A DNA stretch of 62,529 nucleotides from Campylobacter concisus ATCC 51562 (GCF_000466745.1 NZ_ANNI01000010.1:1-62529), one strand, 5' to 3'; shown: positions 28,380 to 37,990, counted from the stretch's first letter. The notes: a model not told the origin generated them from the sequence alone. A program made the numbers and translations.

Positions 28380-29526
28380 CTATCTCGCTAAGGCAAAAAT
28401 TTCACTTATGGCCTCTTTTGTATAAATTTGCTCCAAGCCCCTACCCTTGGCGTAGTCATAAACTAAAGCCATTATCTCATCTAAATTTGTCTCATCAACG
28501 CCGATTTCAATAAGGCTTGTAGGTGTGCCAATCTTACTAAACCACTCTTTTAGCTTTTCAATGCCTGCGTCTGCGTCATCCACGCCAAAAATTTCTTTGC
28601 CAAAGCGCTTAAATGCCTCTAAATTTCTACTCTTATACCACTTCATCCAAGCTGGCATCACCACACTTAGCCCAGCTCCATGCGCGCAATCAACCACCGC
28701 ACCTATGGCGTGCTTCGATCATGTGATTTGGATAAGAGTAGCCAGCTGTGCCAACGTAAGTTAAGCCATTTAGCGCCATCGTCGCAGCCCAAGCAAACTC
28801 GCCTCTAGCGTCATAGTTTTTTGGCTCTTTTAGCAAAATTTCAGTCGTTTTCATAACGGTTTTTATGTTTGCTTCAATGTATAAATTTATGATCTCAGGC
28901 TGAATGCTAGCCGTAAAGTATCCCTCGATGCTGTGAGCGATGATGTCAGAAGCTGAATAGACCAAATACTCCTTGCTAACACTTGCTTGAAGCAGTGGAT
29001 TTATCACTGAAACTTTTGGGTAAAGACATGCCCCATGCATAGCAAATTTCTCTTTTGTGGCTTCATTTGTGACGACTGCGCCACCGTTCATCTCTGAGCC
29101 AGTTGCAGCAAGTGTTATGATGTCAAAGATCATAAGCGCTTCACTTGGATCTTTGCCGGTAAAAAAGTCCCAAACGTCGCCGTTATACTTCACGCCTGCA
29201 GCCACCGCCTTGGCGCTATCAAGCACCGAGCCGCCGCCTATGGCTAGCACGCTATCGACACCTTGCTTTTTAGCTAAATTTATAGCCTCATTTACCTTGC
29301 TTAGCACAGGATTTGATTTCACGCCACCGATCTTGCAAAACTCGATACCATTTGCACTTAGGCTCTTTGCTGCGACATCAAAAAGTCCGTTTTTCATGAT
29401 CCTGTCGCTGCCATAGATGATAAGCGTCTTTTTAACGCCAAATTCTTTCATGTATCTGCCGATATTTTGCTCTTTGTCTTTGCCAAATTCTATTTTTGTA
29501 GGGTTTAAAAAGCTAAAATTTTGCAT
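28380..29526 (-). pseudogene. Iron-containing alcohol dehydrogenase (YqhD/BDH type), frameshifted
   Basis: Two frames together make one Fe-ADH. The first (29526 to about 28,715) has the NAD(P) loop 'AIGGGSVLDSAKA', 'DIIAHSIEGYF' metal ligands and ends normally as 'YPNHMIE' before shifting. The second continues 'VVDCAHGAGLSVVMPAWMKW' to 28380. The expected order NHMIE-HAIGA-VVDCAHG is restored by removing one base in 28,711-28,716. The combined length, about 380 residues, is normal. It is the first gene of the eight-gene leftward operon, with AAGGAGAAACT before its ATG. Single-base sequencing error is an alternative to real decay. Confidence 0.88.
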
Positions 29527-29600
29527 AGTTTCTCCTTATTAGTTTTAATGATTATAGTTTTGTAAAGCAAAAATTTTTGTTAAAAATAATGAGTAGAAAT

Positions 29601-30275
29601 TTAAAAATTTCTTAGTTTAATAGGAAGTTTTGAGATGATTTTTTTCGGATCAAAGCTACTTTTAGCATCAACTAAATTTCCAAAATTTTCACCTGTGCTA
29701 AGGAATTTTTGCAAATAATAATTGCCTCTATATCCAAGGTCATAAAGAATTTCAGACATCAAAGAAATATCTGTTTCATCTAAAAAATCTGCATGCACGG
29801 TTGTTCTTACTTCAAAATCAAAATTTATCTCAAGCAGATACTTTAGTGTGCTAATAAATTTTTCATATAAATTTGAGCCAGTTACGCCCGTAAATTTCTC
29901 TTTTGGCGCTTTAAAATCAAGTGCAATATAGTCAATCAACCCTTCACCTATCACCTCTTTTAAAATCTCAATATGAGAGCCATTTGTATCGACCTTTAGA
30001 CAAAAATTTCTTGACTTAACCTCTCTTGCAAGTTTTAAAAACAAAGGATTTGCCGTGCATTCGCCACCGCTAAAGACGATGCCATTTAGCTTGCCTATGC
30101 GGCGATCTAAGAAGTTACAAACCTCATCCATTTCTATATTGCCATTTGAATTTACAACTTCTATATTGTAGCAATACACGCATCGCATATTACAGCCTGC
30201 AAACCAAACTACCGCAGCGACTTTGTCTGGATAATCAAGCGTAGTAAATGGTGTTATACTAAAGACTTTATGCAA
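29601..30275 (-). CDS. nrdG: Anaerobic ribonucleotide reductase activase (radical SAM)
   Basis: The 224-residue radical-SAM enzyme installs the glycyl radical on class III reductase. 'WFAGCNMRCVYCYNIEV' (about 27-43) holds the CxxxCxxC cluster site, 'VFSGGEC' the GGE SAM motif and 'KVDTNGS' follows. Start is TTG at 30275 preceded by AAAAGG; no ATG is nearby. The gene lies 85 bases after the small glycyl-radical frame but behind an intrinsic terminator, so it may need its own promoter. Confidence 0.92.
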   Translation of the reverse strand: MHKVFSITPFTTLDYPDKVAAVVWFAGCNMRCVYCYNIEVVNSNGNIEMDEVCNFLDRRIGKLNGIVFSGGECTANPLFLKLAREVKSRNFCLKVDTNGSHIEILKEVIGEGLIDYIALDFKAPKEKFTGVTGSNLYEKFISTLKYLLEINFDFEVRTTVHADFLDETDISLMSEILYDLGYRGNYYLQKFLSTGENFGNLVDAKSSFDPKKIISKLPIKLRNF

Positions 30276-30297
30276 ATTTATGGACCTTTTGAGATTT

Positions 30298-30323
30298 AAA
30301 AGGCACAGAAGATTGTGCCTTTT
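30298..30323. terminator. Strong terminator between the split nrdD genes and nrdG
   Basis: The stem AAAAGGCACA/TGTGCCTTTT with loop GAAGAT has T-runs in both directions. It should limit transcription from nrdD into nrdG. Confidence 0.88.
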
Positions 30324-30359
30324 TTATTTGAGTTTTTATATTTTTATTGGCTGCGGTGA

Positions 30360-30530
30360 TTATCTTTTGCAGCAACTTGCGTATTCATCAAATTTAATAC
30401 GCTCTTTATGCTCACCTTTTTTACCAAGGTTAAAGCTCTCAACTGGGCGATGATAACCCATAACACGAGTATAGACTACGCATTTTGTGCGTTTGTCTTG
30501 TACTTTTTCTAAAATTTCTTTTTCTGTCAT
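30360..30530 (-). CDS. Separate glycyl-radical peptide of anaerobic ribonucleotide reductase
   Basis: A 56-residue frame starts at the ATG at 30528-30530, behind an excellent AGGAGAGGAA site that lies across the nrdD stop. Its centre reads 'YTRVMGYHRPVESFNLGKK', which matches the C-terminal glycyl-radical loop of NrdD proteins (RVxGYxxPV...N.GK), with Gly25 the probable radical site. It ends 'YASCCKR'. The adjacent nrdD stops after its zinc-binding part and has no such loop, so the two polypeptides should combine to form the active enzyme, or this acts as a detachable radical module like GrcA does for pyruvate formate-lyase. Confidence 0.85.
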   Translation of the reverse strand: MTEKEILEKVQDKRTKCVVYTRVMGYHRPVESFNLGKKGEHKERIKFDEYASCCKR

Positions 30531-30539
30531 TTCCTCTCC

Positions 30540-32642
30540 TTATTTGGAATTGTTTTTCTCTTTTTCTATTAATTCTGCATCACAAAGCGGACAAAATTCA
30601 TGCTCTCCAGCAATATAGCCATGTTTTGAACAAACGCTAAATACAGGCGTTATCGTGATATATGGAAGCTTATAATTTGAGATTATGCTCTTTACAAGCT
30701 CCTTGCAAGCTTTAGGTGAGCTAATCCTTTCTTTCATATAAAGGTGAAATACTGTGCCACCGGTGTATGAAGTCTGAAGATCATCTTGCAAATCAAGTGC
30801 CTCGTAAGCATCATCTGTAAAATTTACTGGAAGCTGGGTTGAGTTTGTGTAGTAAATATTCTCCCCGCCACCTGCTTGGATGATGTCTGGATAGCGCTTT
30901 TTATCCTCTTTGGCAAAGCGGTATGTCGTGCCCTCAGCTGGAGTCGCCTCAAGGTTGTATAAATTTCCAGTCTCTTCTTGAAATGTCCTTATCTTATCAC
31001 GTAAAAACTCGACCATCTCAATAGCAAAATCACGTCCAAATTTTGTTGAGATATTCTCTTTATCATTTGTGAAATTTCTAAGAAGTTCGTTCATACCATT
31101 TATGCCAATCGTGCTAAAGTGGTTATTAAAGTGCTTTAGATATCTAGCTGTATAAGGATAAAGCCCTCTGTCATACATCTCTTGGATAAATTTGCGCTTT
31201 TTTTCAAGTGTTGATTTAGCAAGCTCTAAAAGATAGCTTAGCCTGTTATAAAGTGCGACTTTATCGCCTTTGAAGTTGTATCCTAGGCGAGCTAAATTTA
31301 TAGTAACAACGCCGATAGAGCCTGTCATCTCTGCACTACCAAAAAGACCACCACCTCGTTTTAAAAGCTCTCTTAGATCAAGCTGCAAACGGCAGCACAT
31401 AGAGCGAACATGTCCTGGTTTGTAGGCTTTTTCGTTTTCTATCTTATTGCCATTTTCGTCATAAGTATATTGTGAGCCAATGAAATTTTGAAAGTAGCTT
31501 GAACCCATTTTGGCGGTATTTTCAAAGAGTACATCCGCCACTTCGCTATCCCAGTCAAAATCCTCTGTAATATTTACCGTTGGTATCGGAAATGTGAAAG
31601 GCTGCGAGCACTTATCGCCAGCTGTTAAGACCTCGTAAAATGCCTTATCTATGCGTGCCATTTCAGGCTCGAAGTCCTTGTAGGTCATATCGATCAAATT
31701 TTTTCTACCACGCTCGTTTGCTTTTTTCAAAATTTTCTCGTCTTTTACATTTGTAAAGAGGTGTATATCATCACTCGTTGGGATCTGATCTCTTAGGTCG
31801 CTTGGACAAGTGATATCAATAGTTACATTTGTAAATGGACTTTGTCCCCAGCGTGCAGGCACATTTAAGTTAAAAATAAAGCTAGTGATAGCCTTTTTGA
31901 TCTCAGCGTCACTTAGATCATCTTTAAAAACATAAGGCGCAAGGTAAGTGTCAAAGCTAGAAAACGCCTGAGCACCCGCCCACTCGCTTTGCAAAATTCC
32001 TAAGAAATTTGCCATTTGATAAAGCGCTTCTCTAAAGTGCTTTGGCGCTTTACTCTCAACTCTGCCACGAACGCCGTTAAAGCCCTCGTTTAACAAAGCT
32101 CGCAAGCTCCAGCCAGCACAATATCCTGTAAGGCAGTCAAGGTCGTGGATGTGGTAGTCGCCATTTCTGTGAGCAAGACCTTCTTCTTTGCTATAAACAG
32201 CGTCTAGCCAGTAGTTTGCTATGACTTTGCCAGCGGTGTTGTTGATGAGACCTGCGTTTGAGTAGCTTGTATTTGAGTTTGCAGAAATTCTCCAGTCGGT
32301 GCCGTTTATATACTCATTTATCGTTTGAGTTGAATTTATGTAAGTTGTATCGTCATTTAGGCCTAAAATTTGCTCACGCTGAAGCTTATGCGTGTGGCGG
32401 TAGAGCATAAAGCTCTTTAAAACGTCGAAATATCCACTATTAAATAGCTCTTTTTCGATCGCATCTTGGATGTCTTCGACTGTTATCGCGCTTGATTTTT
32501 GAAAGATATCTTGGACAACATTTGTAAAAACTTTCTCATCATAAGCTAAATTTTCGCTAGCAAATGCTTTTTTTATCGCATCTACTATCTTGTATGCTAC
32601 AAATTCTTGTCTTGTGCCGTCTCGTTTTAAAATCTCACGCAT
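30540..32642 (-). CDS. nrdD: Anaerobic ribonucleoside-triphosphate reductase, lacking the glycyl-radical tail
   Basis: This is the large part of class III ribonucleotide reductase. The 700-residue product (ATG at 32642; a GTG one codon earlier is possible) has an N-terminal ATP cone ('ILKRDGTRQEFVAYKIVDAIKKAF', split over residues 3-27), then the reductase barrel with 'DCLTGYCAGWSLRALLNEGF' and 'HVRSMCCRLQLDL'. It has a C-terminal zinc region 'VCSKHGY...FCPLCD' with Cys, His, Cys, Cys. It ends there (KEKNNSK) and lacks the RVxGY loop that E. coli NrdD has about 30 residues from its end. That loop is encoded by the next, separate small gene. Confidence 0.95.
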   Translation of the reverse strand: MREILKRDGTRQEFVAYKIVDAIKKAFASENLAYDEKVFTNVVQDIFQKSSAITVEDIQDAIEKELFNSGYFDVLKSFMLYRHTHKLQREQILGLNDDTTYINSTQTINEYINGTDWRISANSNTSYSNAGLINNTAGKVIANYWLDAVYSKEEGLAHRNGDYHIHDLDCLTGYCAGWSLRALLNEGFNGVRGRVESKAPKHFREALYQMANFLGILQSEWAGAQAFSSFDTYLAPYVFKDDLSDAEIKKAITSFIFNLNVPARWGQSPFTNVTIDITCPSDLRDQIPTSDDIHLFTNVKDEKILKKANERGRKNLIDMTYKDFEPEMARIDKAFYEVLTAGDKCSQPFTFPIPTVNITEDFDWDSEVADVLFENTAKMGSSYFQNFIGSQYTYDENGNKIENEKAYKPGHVRSMCCRLQLDLRELLKRGGGLFGSAEMTGSIGVVTINLARLGYNFKGDKVALYNRLSYLLELAKSTLEKKRKFIQEMYDRGLYPYTARYLKHFNNHFSTIGINGMNELLRNFTNDKENISTKFGRDFAIEMVEFLRDKIRTFQEETGNLYNLEATPAEGTTYRFAKEDKKRYPDIIQAGGGENIYYTNSTQLPVNFTDDAYEALDLQDDLQTSYTGGTVFHLYMKERISSPKACKELVKSIISNYKLPYITITPVFSVCSKHGYIAGEHEFCPLCDAELIEKEKNNSK

Positions 32643-32645
32643 CAC

Positions 32646-32893
32646 TCACTCTTTCCGATTGTTTTTTTAATATGGAGTTTTAAAGTATAGGACAAGATAG
32701 CTTAAACAATAGACAACTATTTTATTTTGTTTAATAATATTTATCAAAAAATATAAAATTTTATGAAGTTTTCTTAAAGCATAAATTTACGTTATATAAG
32801 TATTTTAAGTTAAATTTTGATTATTTTACTTAAATAATTATTTTAATTTAAGTTTTTAAATTAGTATATTAATTAGATTATATAGCATTATGG
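32646..32893. other. AT-rich intergenic DNA upstream of nrdD
   Basis: This 248-base stretch has no gene I can support. It should hold the nrdD promoter; I see only many A/T-rich candidates and no clear regulatory palindrome. Confidence 0.4.
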
Positions 32894-34009
32894 CTATTTA
32901 ATTTTATAGATATCCAGAATATACTTTTCTATATCTGCTTCGCTTGGTGGAGATAATAATTCGCGAGATTTTAACTGTTTTATATCTATTTTTCCATATA
33001 CAAGATTCAACATATCAAATCCTATGTCTGAAATAATATTTTGATTTTCTAACCATTTTTCAAAAAATAAATATTCTATATGAAAGTTAATATTCCTTTC
33101 ACAATCGCTATGTTTTTCTACTGCTTTTGTTATCTCACCACTTTCTCGCATATATTTTAAATCATTACCATTCCAATTACTATTTTTTATGTTAATTTCT
33201 ATAAATTCTTTTTCATAATCTTTTTTACATATATTTACAAATTTTTGCTTTGTCTCTACTGCTTTTAAAAAACTATCTTTCCATAGTTTATAATCAGGTT
33301 CTTGAATAAACAAGATTTCTTGATATTTTTTCATATTAGATAAATATCTTTTGATTATATCCTCATAAATATCTTTTTCTGAGCTACTTTTAGCATTGCC
33401 TAAATATTCATATAATTTATTAAGTTGTTGTTTTATTCTATCAATAGGCAATATCAGAGATTTTTTTAAATCTTGATCAATATTGTTAATATTTTTTATT
33501 TTAAAAATATTAGATACATTTCTATCATCAAATAAATCGGTTAACATGCTTTTATAGGAGATATATTCAATTGTTGTGTTGGTATATAATTTTTTTAAGT
33601 CTATTAAATTTTGTTTATAAACCACTTCTTTACTTCTTAAATCTTGTATATTTTTTTCATATTCTTCCATTTGTTTAATTAAGGCATTATTGGTGTTTTT
33701 AAGATCGTTTTCTTTCTTATTAAGTTCAGCTATTCTAATATTAGTCGTATTAAGTTCATTTGATTTCTTTAATAATTCTTTGCTAATTTTTTGATTTTCG
33801 ATGGTAATATTTTGTTCTTTTTCGTTTAATATAGCTACTTGTTTTTCTAGCATTTTAATTTCGAATGTTGGTTTGATTGTATAAATATATCCGTATATGG
33901 CAGTTATTGCAACAATAATAGTTGCAATATTGCCAAGAATAGAATAAGTATCTTTATTTTTTAAAATTCTATAAACATATTTTATAAAATACAACAACCA
34001 TACTTTCAT
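32894..34009 (-). CDS. Unrecognised membrane-anchored coiled-coil protein
   Basis: The 371-residue protein has one or two N-terminal membrane segments (about 22-45, 'ILGNIATIIVAITAIYGYIYTI'-type), a long coiled coil (about 50-150, rich in Lys/Glu/Asn) and a helical C-terminal half with no domain I know. Base composition is far more AT-rich than nrdD and nrdA on either side, and codon use leans to A/T, suggesting later insertion between them. GGAG lies before the ATG. About 250 bases of AT-rich DNA separate it from nrdD. A defence or envelope role is possible but not supported. Confidence 0.7.
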   Translation of the reverse strand: MKVWLLYFIKYVYRILKNKDTYSILGNIATIIVAITAIYGYIYTIKPTFEIKMLEKQVAILNEKEQNITIENQKISKELLKKSNELNTTNIRIAELNKKENDLKNTNNALIKQMEEYEKNIQDLRSKEVVYKQNLIDLKKLYTNTTIEYISYKSMLTDLFDDRNVSNIFKIKNINNIDQDLKKSLILPIDRIKQQLNKLYEYLGNAKSSSEKDIYEDIIKRYLSNMKKYQEILFIQEPDYKLWKDSFLKAVETKQKFVNICKKDYEKEFIEINIKNSNWNGNDLKYMRESGEITKAVEKHSDCERNINFHIEYLFFEKWLENQNIISDIGFDMLNLVYGKIDIKQLKSRELLSPPSEADIEKYILDIYKIK

Positions 34010-34065
34010 AGCCTTATTACTCCAAAATAAGAAAACAAATCAAACATCTTATTGTAAAAAGTTCT

Positions 34066-36441
34066 TTACTGACACCCTTCGCATTCGATCGAGCGGTCAG
34101 CCACGTCGTTTAGTTTTTCGCTGTCTGGTGACTCTGAGCGTAGATAGTAGGTTGATTTTAGTCCGAGCTCCCATGCAAGCGTGTAAATTTCACTTAGATA
34201 TCCGCCGCTTGCTTTGTCTAAGCTCATGAAAATATTTAGACTTTGACCTTGATCGATCCATTTTTGGCGGATAGCGCCTGCTTTTATAAGAATTCTTTGA
34301 TCAAGCTCGTAAGCTGGCGTGTAAAACTGCCAAGTATCAGGGCTTAAATTTGGCACGACATTTGGGATCATGCCACTTAGGTTGTGCTCAAACCACTTGC
34401 GTTTATAGACCGGCTCGATGGTCTGAGTAGTGCCAACGAGGATCGAGATCGAGCTAGTTGGAGCGATCGCCATTAGGTAGCCGTTTCTCATGCCGTCACG
34501 CTTAACTTTTTCTCTTAGCTTATCCCAGTCGCAGACATTTTCGTCAAATAGCCCACCTTTGTCGTTTAAAAGCGCTTTTGCGTTCTCGTTTGCGGTGTCT
34601 ATCGGCATGATGCCTTTACTCCATTTTGAGCCCTCAAATTTTGGATAGACACCCTTTTCTACGGCTAAATTTGAGCTAGCGTAGATCGCGTTGTAGCTTA
34701 TGTTTTCCATTATGCTATCAATCAGCGCCAAGTGCTCGTAGCTGCCCCATTTTACGTTTTTCTCGGCTAGCATTTGCGCCTCACCCATGACGCCAAGGCC
34801 GATCGAGCGAGAAGCTAAGTTTGTGTGTTTTACCTTTTTGTGTGGGTAGAAATTTAGATCTATCACGTTATCAAGCATCCTGATAGCTATCGGCACGACA
34901 CGCTCGATGTCCTCTTTACTGTTTATCTTACTCAAATTTATACTTGCAAGGTTGCAAACTGCCGTTTTGCCCTCGATGCTCTCTTTTTCTACGATAAAAA
35001 TTTGCTTGCCTTTTAGGCTATCAAGCGCGCTAAGCTTTTTGGCTTTTTTAGTTATGCCGCTATCGACAGTGACGTCTTCTTCTTCGTCAAATAGCTCCTC
35101 GCTACCGTCTTCATAAGTGATCTTGATCTTATAGTAGTTTGGTGCTGTGTTTTGGAAAATTTCAGTGCATAAATTTGAGCTTCTTATGATACCTTCATGG
35201 TCGTTTGGATTTGTTTTGTTAGCATTGTCTTTAAAGCACAAAAATGGCATGCCAGTTTCAAAATAGCTAGTTAAAATTTTCTTCCAAAGCTCTTTTGCAA
35301 GGATGGTGTTTTTCTGGATATTTTCGTCGTTTTCATACTCTAAATATCTCTTCTCAAATTCCTCGCCATAAAGGTCGCAAAGGTCGCTTACTTGAGCTGG
35401 GTCAAAGAGGCTCCATCGGCCATTTTCTTTAACACGCTTCATAAATAGATCGTTTATCCAAAGCGCAGGGAAAAGCTCATGTGCACGGCGTCTCTCTTCG
35501 CCTGAATTTTTACGAAGATCAAGAAAATCACTCACGTCCATGTGCCAAGGCTCGATATAAACAGCGATCGCACCCTTTCTAGTGCCTAGCTGATCGACCG
35601 CTACTGCGATGTCGTTTGTCACTTTTAAAAATGGGATGATACCGCCAGCTGCGTTTTTGTGTCCGTCGATACTGCCGCCCATCGCACGCACCTTGCTCCA
35701 GTCCCAGCCGATACCGCCGCCAAATTTTGAAAGTAGCGCCATCTCTTTGTAGCTATCAAAAATTCCCTCGATATTATCAGGCGTACTGCCTACGTAACAG
35801 CTGCTTAGCTGGTGACGCGTCGTACGGGCATTTGAGAGCGTCGGAGTGGCTAGCATCACTTCAAATTTAGAGATAAGGTCGTAAAATTTCTTAGCCCAGC
35901 CTTGACTGTCTAGCTCGTTTTGCGCTAGAAACATCGCGATCGCCATAAACATATGCTGTGGCAGCTCGATTGGCATGCCATTTTTGTCTTTGATGAGATA
36001 GCGGTCATAAAGCGTTTTGATACCAAGGTATGCAAACTGAAGGTCGCGCTCAGGCCTAATGTAAGCGTTTAGATCCTCAAGATCGTACTTCTCTTTTAGT
36101 CCAGGGATGATGCGGCCTACCTTTTCGCCTTTTACTAGATAGTCTTTTAGGTGATTGTAGCCGTTGAAGCCAGATACTTTGTGATAAAGGTCGTATAAAA
36201 ATAGTCTCGCAGCGACAAATGTCCAGTTTGGGCGGTCGATATCGATCTTATCAACTGCTGTTTTTATAAGAGTCTGCTGAATTTCCTCAGTCGTGATCAT
36301 GTCCCTAAACTGGATTTTCGCATCTACCTCAAGCTCGCTAAGGCTTACATTGCTCAGTCCAAGAACTGCTTCATTTGTATATTTTTTGATCTTACTTATA
36401 TCAAGCTCTTCTGTTCTGCCATTACGTTTTATAACTTTCAA
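34066..36441 (-). CDS. nrdA: Class Ia ribonucleotide reductase, alpha subunit NrdA
   Basis: This is the catalytic subunit working with NrdB. The 791-residue sequence starts with an ATP cone ('VIKRNGRTEELDISKIKKYT', about 3-22). It has 'LSSCYVGSTPDN' and 'AVCNLASINLSK' for the redox cysteines and 'SNLCTEIF' for the active-site Asn-Cys-Glu set. 'PTSSISILVGTTQTIEPVY' covers the Tyr-pair region, and the C-terminal 'CEGCQ' is the cysteine pair for thioredoxin exchange. Start is TTG at 36441 with GGAGAGA before it. It is 31 kb from nrdB, so the two subunits are not in one operon. Confidence 0.96.
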   Translation of the reverse strand: MKVIKRNGRTEELDISKIKKYTNEAVLGLSNVSLSELEVDAKIQFRDMITTEEIQQTLIKTAVDKIDIDRPNWTFVAARLFLYDLYHKVSGFNGYNHLKDYLVKGEKVGRIIPGLKEKYDLEDLNAYIRPERDLQFAYLGIKTLYDRYLIKDKNGMPIELPQHMFMAIAMFLAQNELDSQGWAKKFYDLISKFEVMLATPTLSNARTTRHQLSSCYVGSTPDNIEGIFDSYKEMALLSKFGGGIGWDWSKVRAMGGSIDGHKNAAGGIIPFLKVTNDIAVAVDQLGTRKGAIAVYIEPWHMDVSDFLDLRKNSGEERRRAHELFPALWINDLFMKRVKENGRWSLFDPAQVSDLCDLYGEEFEKRYLEYENDENIQKNTILAKELWKKILTSYFETGMPFLCFKDNANKTNPNDHEGIIRSSNLCTEIFQNTAPNYYKIKITYEDGSEELFDEEEDVTVDSGITKKAKKLSALDSLKGKQIFIVEKESIEGKTAVCNLASINLSKINSKEDIERVVPIAIRMLDNVIDLNFYPHKKVKHTNLASRSIGLGVMGEAQMLAEKNVKWGSYEHLALIDSIMENISYNAIYASSNLAVEKGVYPKFEGSKWSKGIMPIDTANENAKALLNDKGGLFDENVCDWDKLREKVKRDGMRNGYLMAIAPTSSISILVGTTQTIEPVYKRKWFEHNLSGMIPNVVPNLSPDTWQFYTPAYELDQRILIKAGAIRQKWIDQGQSLNIFMSLDKASGGYLSEIYTLAWELGLKSTYYLRSESPDSEKLNDVADRSIECEGCQ

Positions 36442-36625
36442 AAATATCTCTCCATGCTAAATTTTAATTTGGGATTTTATCCAAAAGGAGATAAAAACTC
36501 TCTTTGTTAAAAAGTGCTTTTAAATATAAAATTTAACTCAAGAAATAATATTTTATTTTTAAAAAATTAAAAAATTTGATCTTATTTTAAAATGATTGTA
36601 AAAATTTTTGAAGCGATGTCTTGAA

Positions 36626-36651
36626 GCAAGAAGCATAAATTTGCTTCTTGC
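36626..36651 (-). terminator. Hairpin after purB
   Basis: A perfect nine-base stem GCAAGAAGC/GCTTCTTGC with an eight-base loop lies just past the purB stop. It lacks a clear T-run on the minus strand but probably ends the transcript. Confidence 0.6.
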
Positions 36652-36658
36652 ATTTAAA

Positions 36659-37990
36659 TTACTTACCAAAAACTCTGGCAAAAATTCTATCTACATTTTT
36701 AGTGTAGTAGTTGTAGTCAAAGCACTCTTTGATCTCATCTTTGCTAAGGCTCTTGGTTAGATCCTCGTCGTTTAGTAAATTTTGTAAAAATAGGCTGTGA
36801 CCTTGCTCGTCGATCGCTTTTTTACCCTCTTGCAAGTCTGCCCAGACCTTCATAGCATTGCGCTGAACGATCTTGTAGGCGTCCTCTCTAGAAATTCCAC
36901 GTTGCGGTAGCTGCAAAAGTACGCGCTGTGAAAAGACTAGTCCGCCTGTTAAATTTAAATTTTTCATCATATTTTCTGGATAGACGACTAAATTTGCTAT
37001 CAAATTTTTGATGCGAACCAGCATAAAATCAGCCGTGATAAACATATCTGGCAGGATAAATCTCTCAACCGAGCTGTGGCTGATGTCACGCTCGTGCCAA
37101 AGGGCGACGTTTTCAAGTGCAGGCGTGACGTATGAGCGAAGTACTCTGCAAAGACCAGTGATGTTTTCGCTAAGGACTGGATTGCGTTTGTGTGGCATCG
37201 CACTTGAGCCCTTTTGTCCTGGGCTAAAATACTCCTCTGCCTCATAAACCTCAGTCCTTTGGTAGTGCCTAATGGCAACTGCGATCTTCTCACAAGTAGA
37301 GGCTAGAACTGCGATGGCGCTTACCACATGGGCGTAGCGGTCGCGCTGGATCACTTGGTTTGATGCTGGGGCAGCTTTAAGACCTAGCTCCTCGCATGTT
37401 AGCTCTTCAAATTCCATCGGAGCGTGGGCTAAATTTCCCATAGCACCTGAGAGCTTACCGTAGCTGATTGTATCTTTTGCATCTTTGATGAGCTTTAGCG
37501 CCCTTGCAATCTCGTCGTACCAGATAGCAAGCACAAGGCCAAAAGTTATCGGCTCGCCGTGGATGCCGTGACTTCTACCGACCATAAGCGTGTGCTTGTG
37601 CTCGATCGCTCTGTTTTTGACCGCCTGCATAAATTCCTCTACGTCGCTGATGATGAGCTCTAGGCTCTCTTTCATCTGAAGTGCGACGGCTGTGTCAATG
37701 CAGTCGCTTGAGGTCATGCCATAATGCACGAATCTACTCTCATCGCCAAGGCTCTCGCTGACGCTTGTTAAAAATGCGATCACGTCGTGTTTTGTTGTCT
37801 TTTCTATCTCGTCGATGCGAGCCACTTCAAAATTAGCGTTTTTGCAAATTTTCTCGCAGTCGCTGTCGCTTATGAAGCCAAGCTTATTCCAAGCTTTAAC
37901 GGCAGCTTTTTCTACCTTGAGCCAAGCGTCATACTTTGCTTGTATACTCCACTTTTCAGCCATCTCTTTACGCGAGTATCTTTCGACCAT
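36659..37990 (-). CDS. purB: Adenylosuccinate lyase
   Basis: The enzyme acts twice in purine synthesis, releasing fumarate from SAICAR and from adenylosuccinate. The 443-residue sequence has the fumarase-superfamily signature 'GSSAMPHKRNP' (about 269-279), the His-containing 'GRSHGIHGEPITFG' (about 143-156) and 'HYGMTSSDCIDTA' (about 90-102). It ends the chromosomal part of this window; the plasmid-like element starts about 155 bases upstream of its ATG. Confidence 0.96.
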   Translation of the reverse strand: MVERYSRKEMAEKWSIQAKYDAWLKVEKAAVKAWNKLGFISDSDCEKICKNANFEVARIDEIEKTTKHDVIAFLTSVSESLGDESRFVHYGMTSSDCIDTAVALQMKESLELIISDVEEFMQAVKNRAIEHKHTLMVGRSHGIHGEPITFGLVLAIWYDEIARALKLIKDAKDTISYGKLSGAMGNLAHAPMEFEELTCEELGLKAAPASNQVIQRDRYAHVVSAIAVLASTCEKIAVAIRHYQRTEVYEAEEYFSPGQKGSSAMPHKRNPVLSENITGLCRVLRSYVTPALENVALWHERDISHSSVERFILPDMFITADFMLVRIKNLIANLVVYPENMMKNLNLTGGLVFSQRVLLQLPQRGISREDAYKIVQRNAMKVWADLQEGKKAIDEQGHSLFLQNLLNDEDLTKSLSKDEIKECFDYNYYTKNVDRIFARVFGK

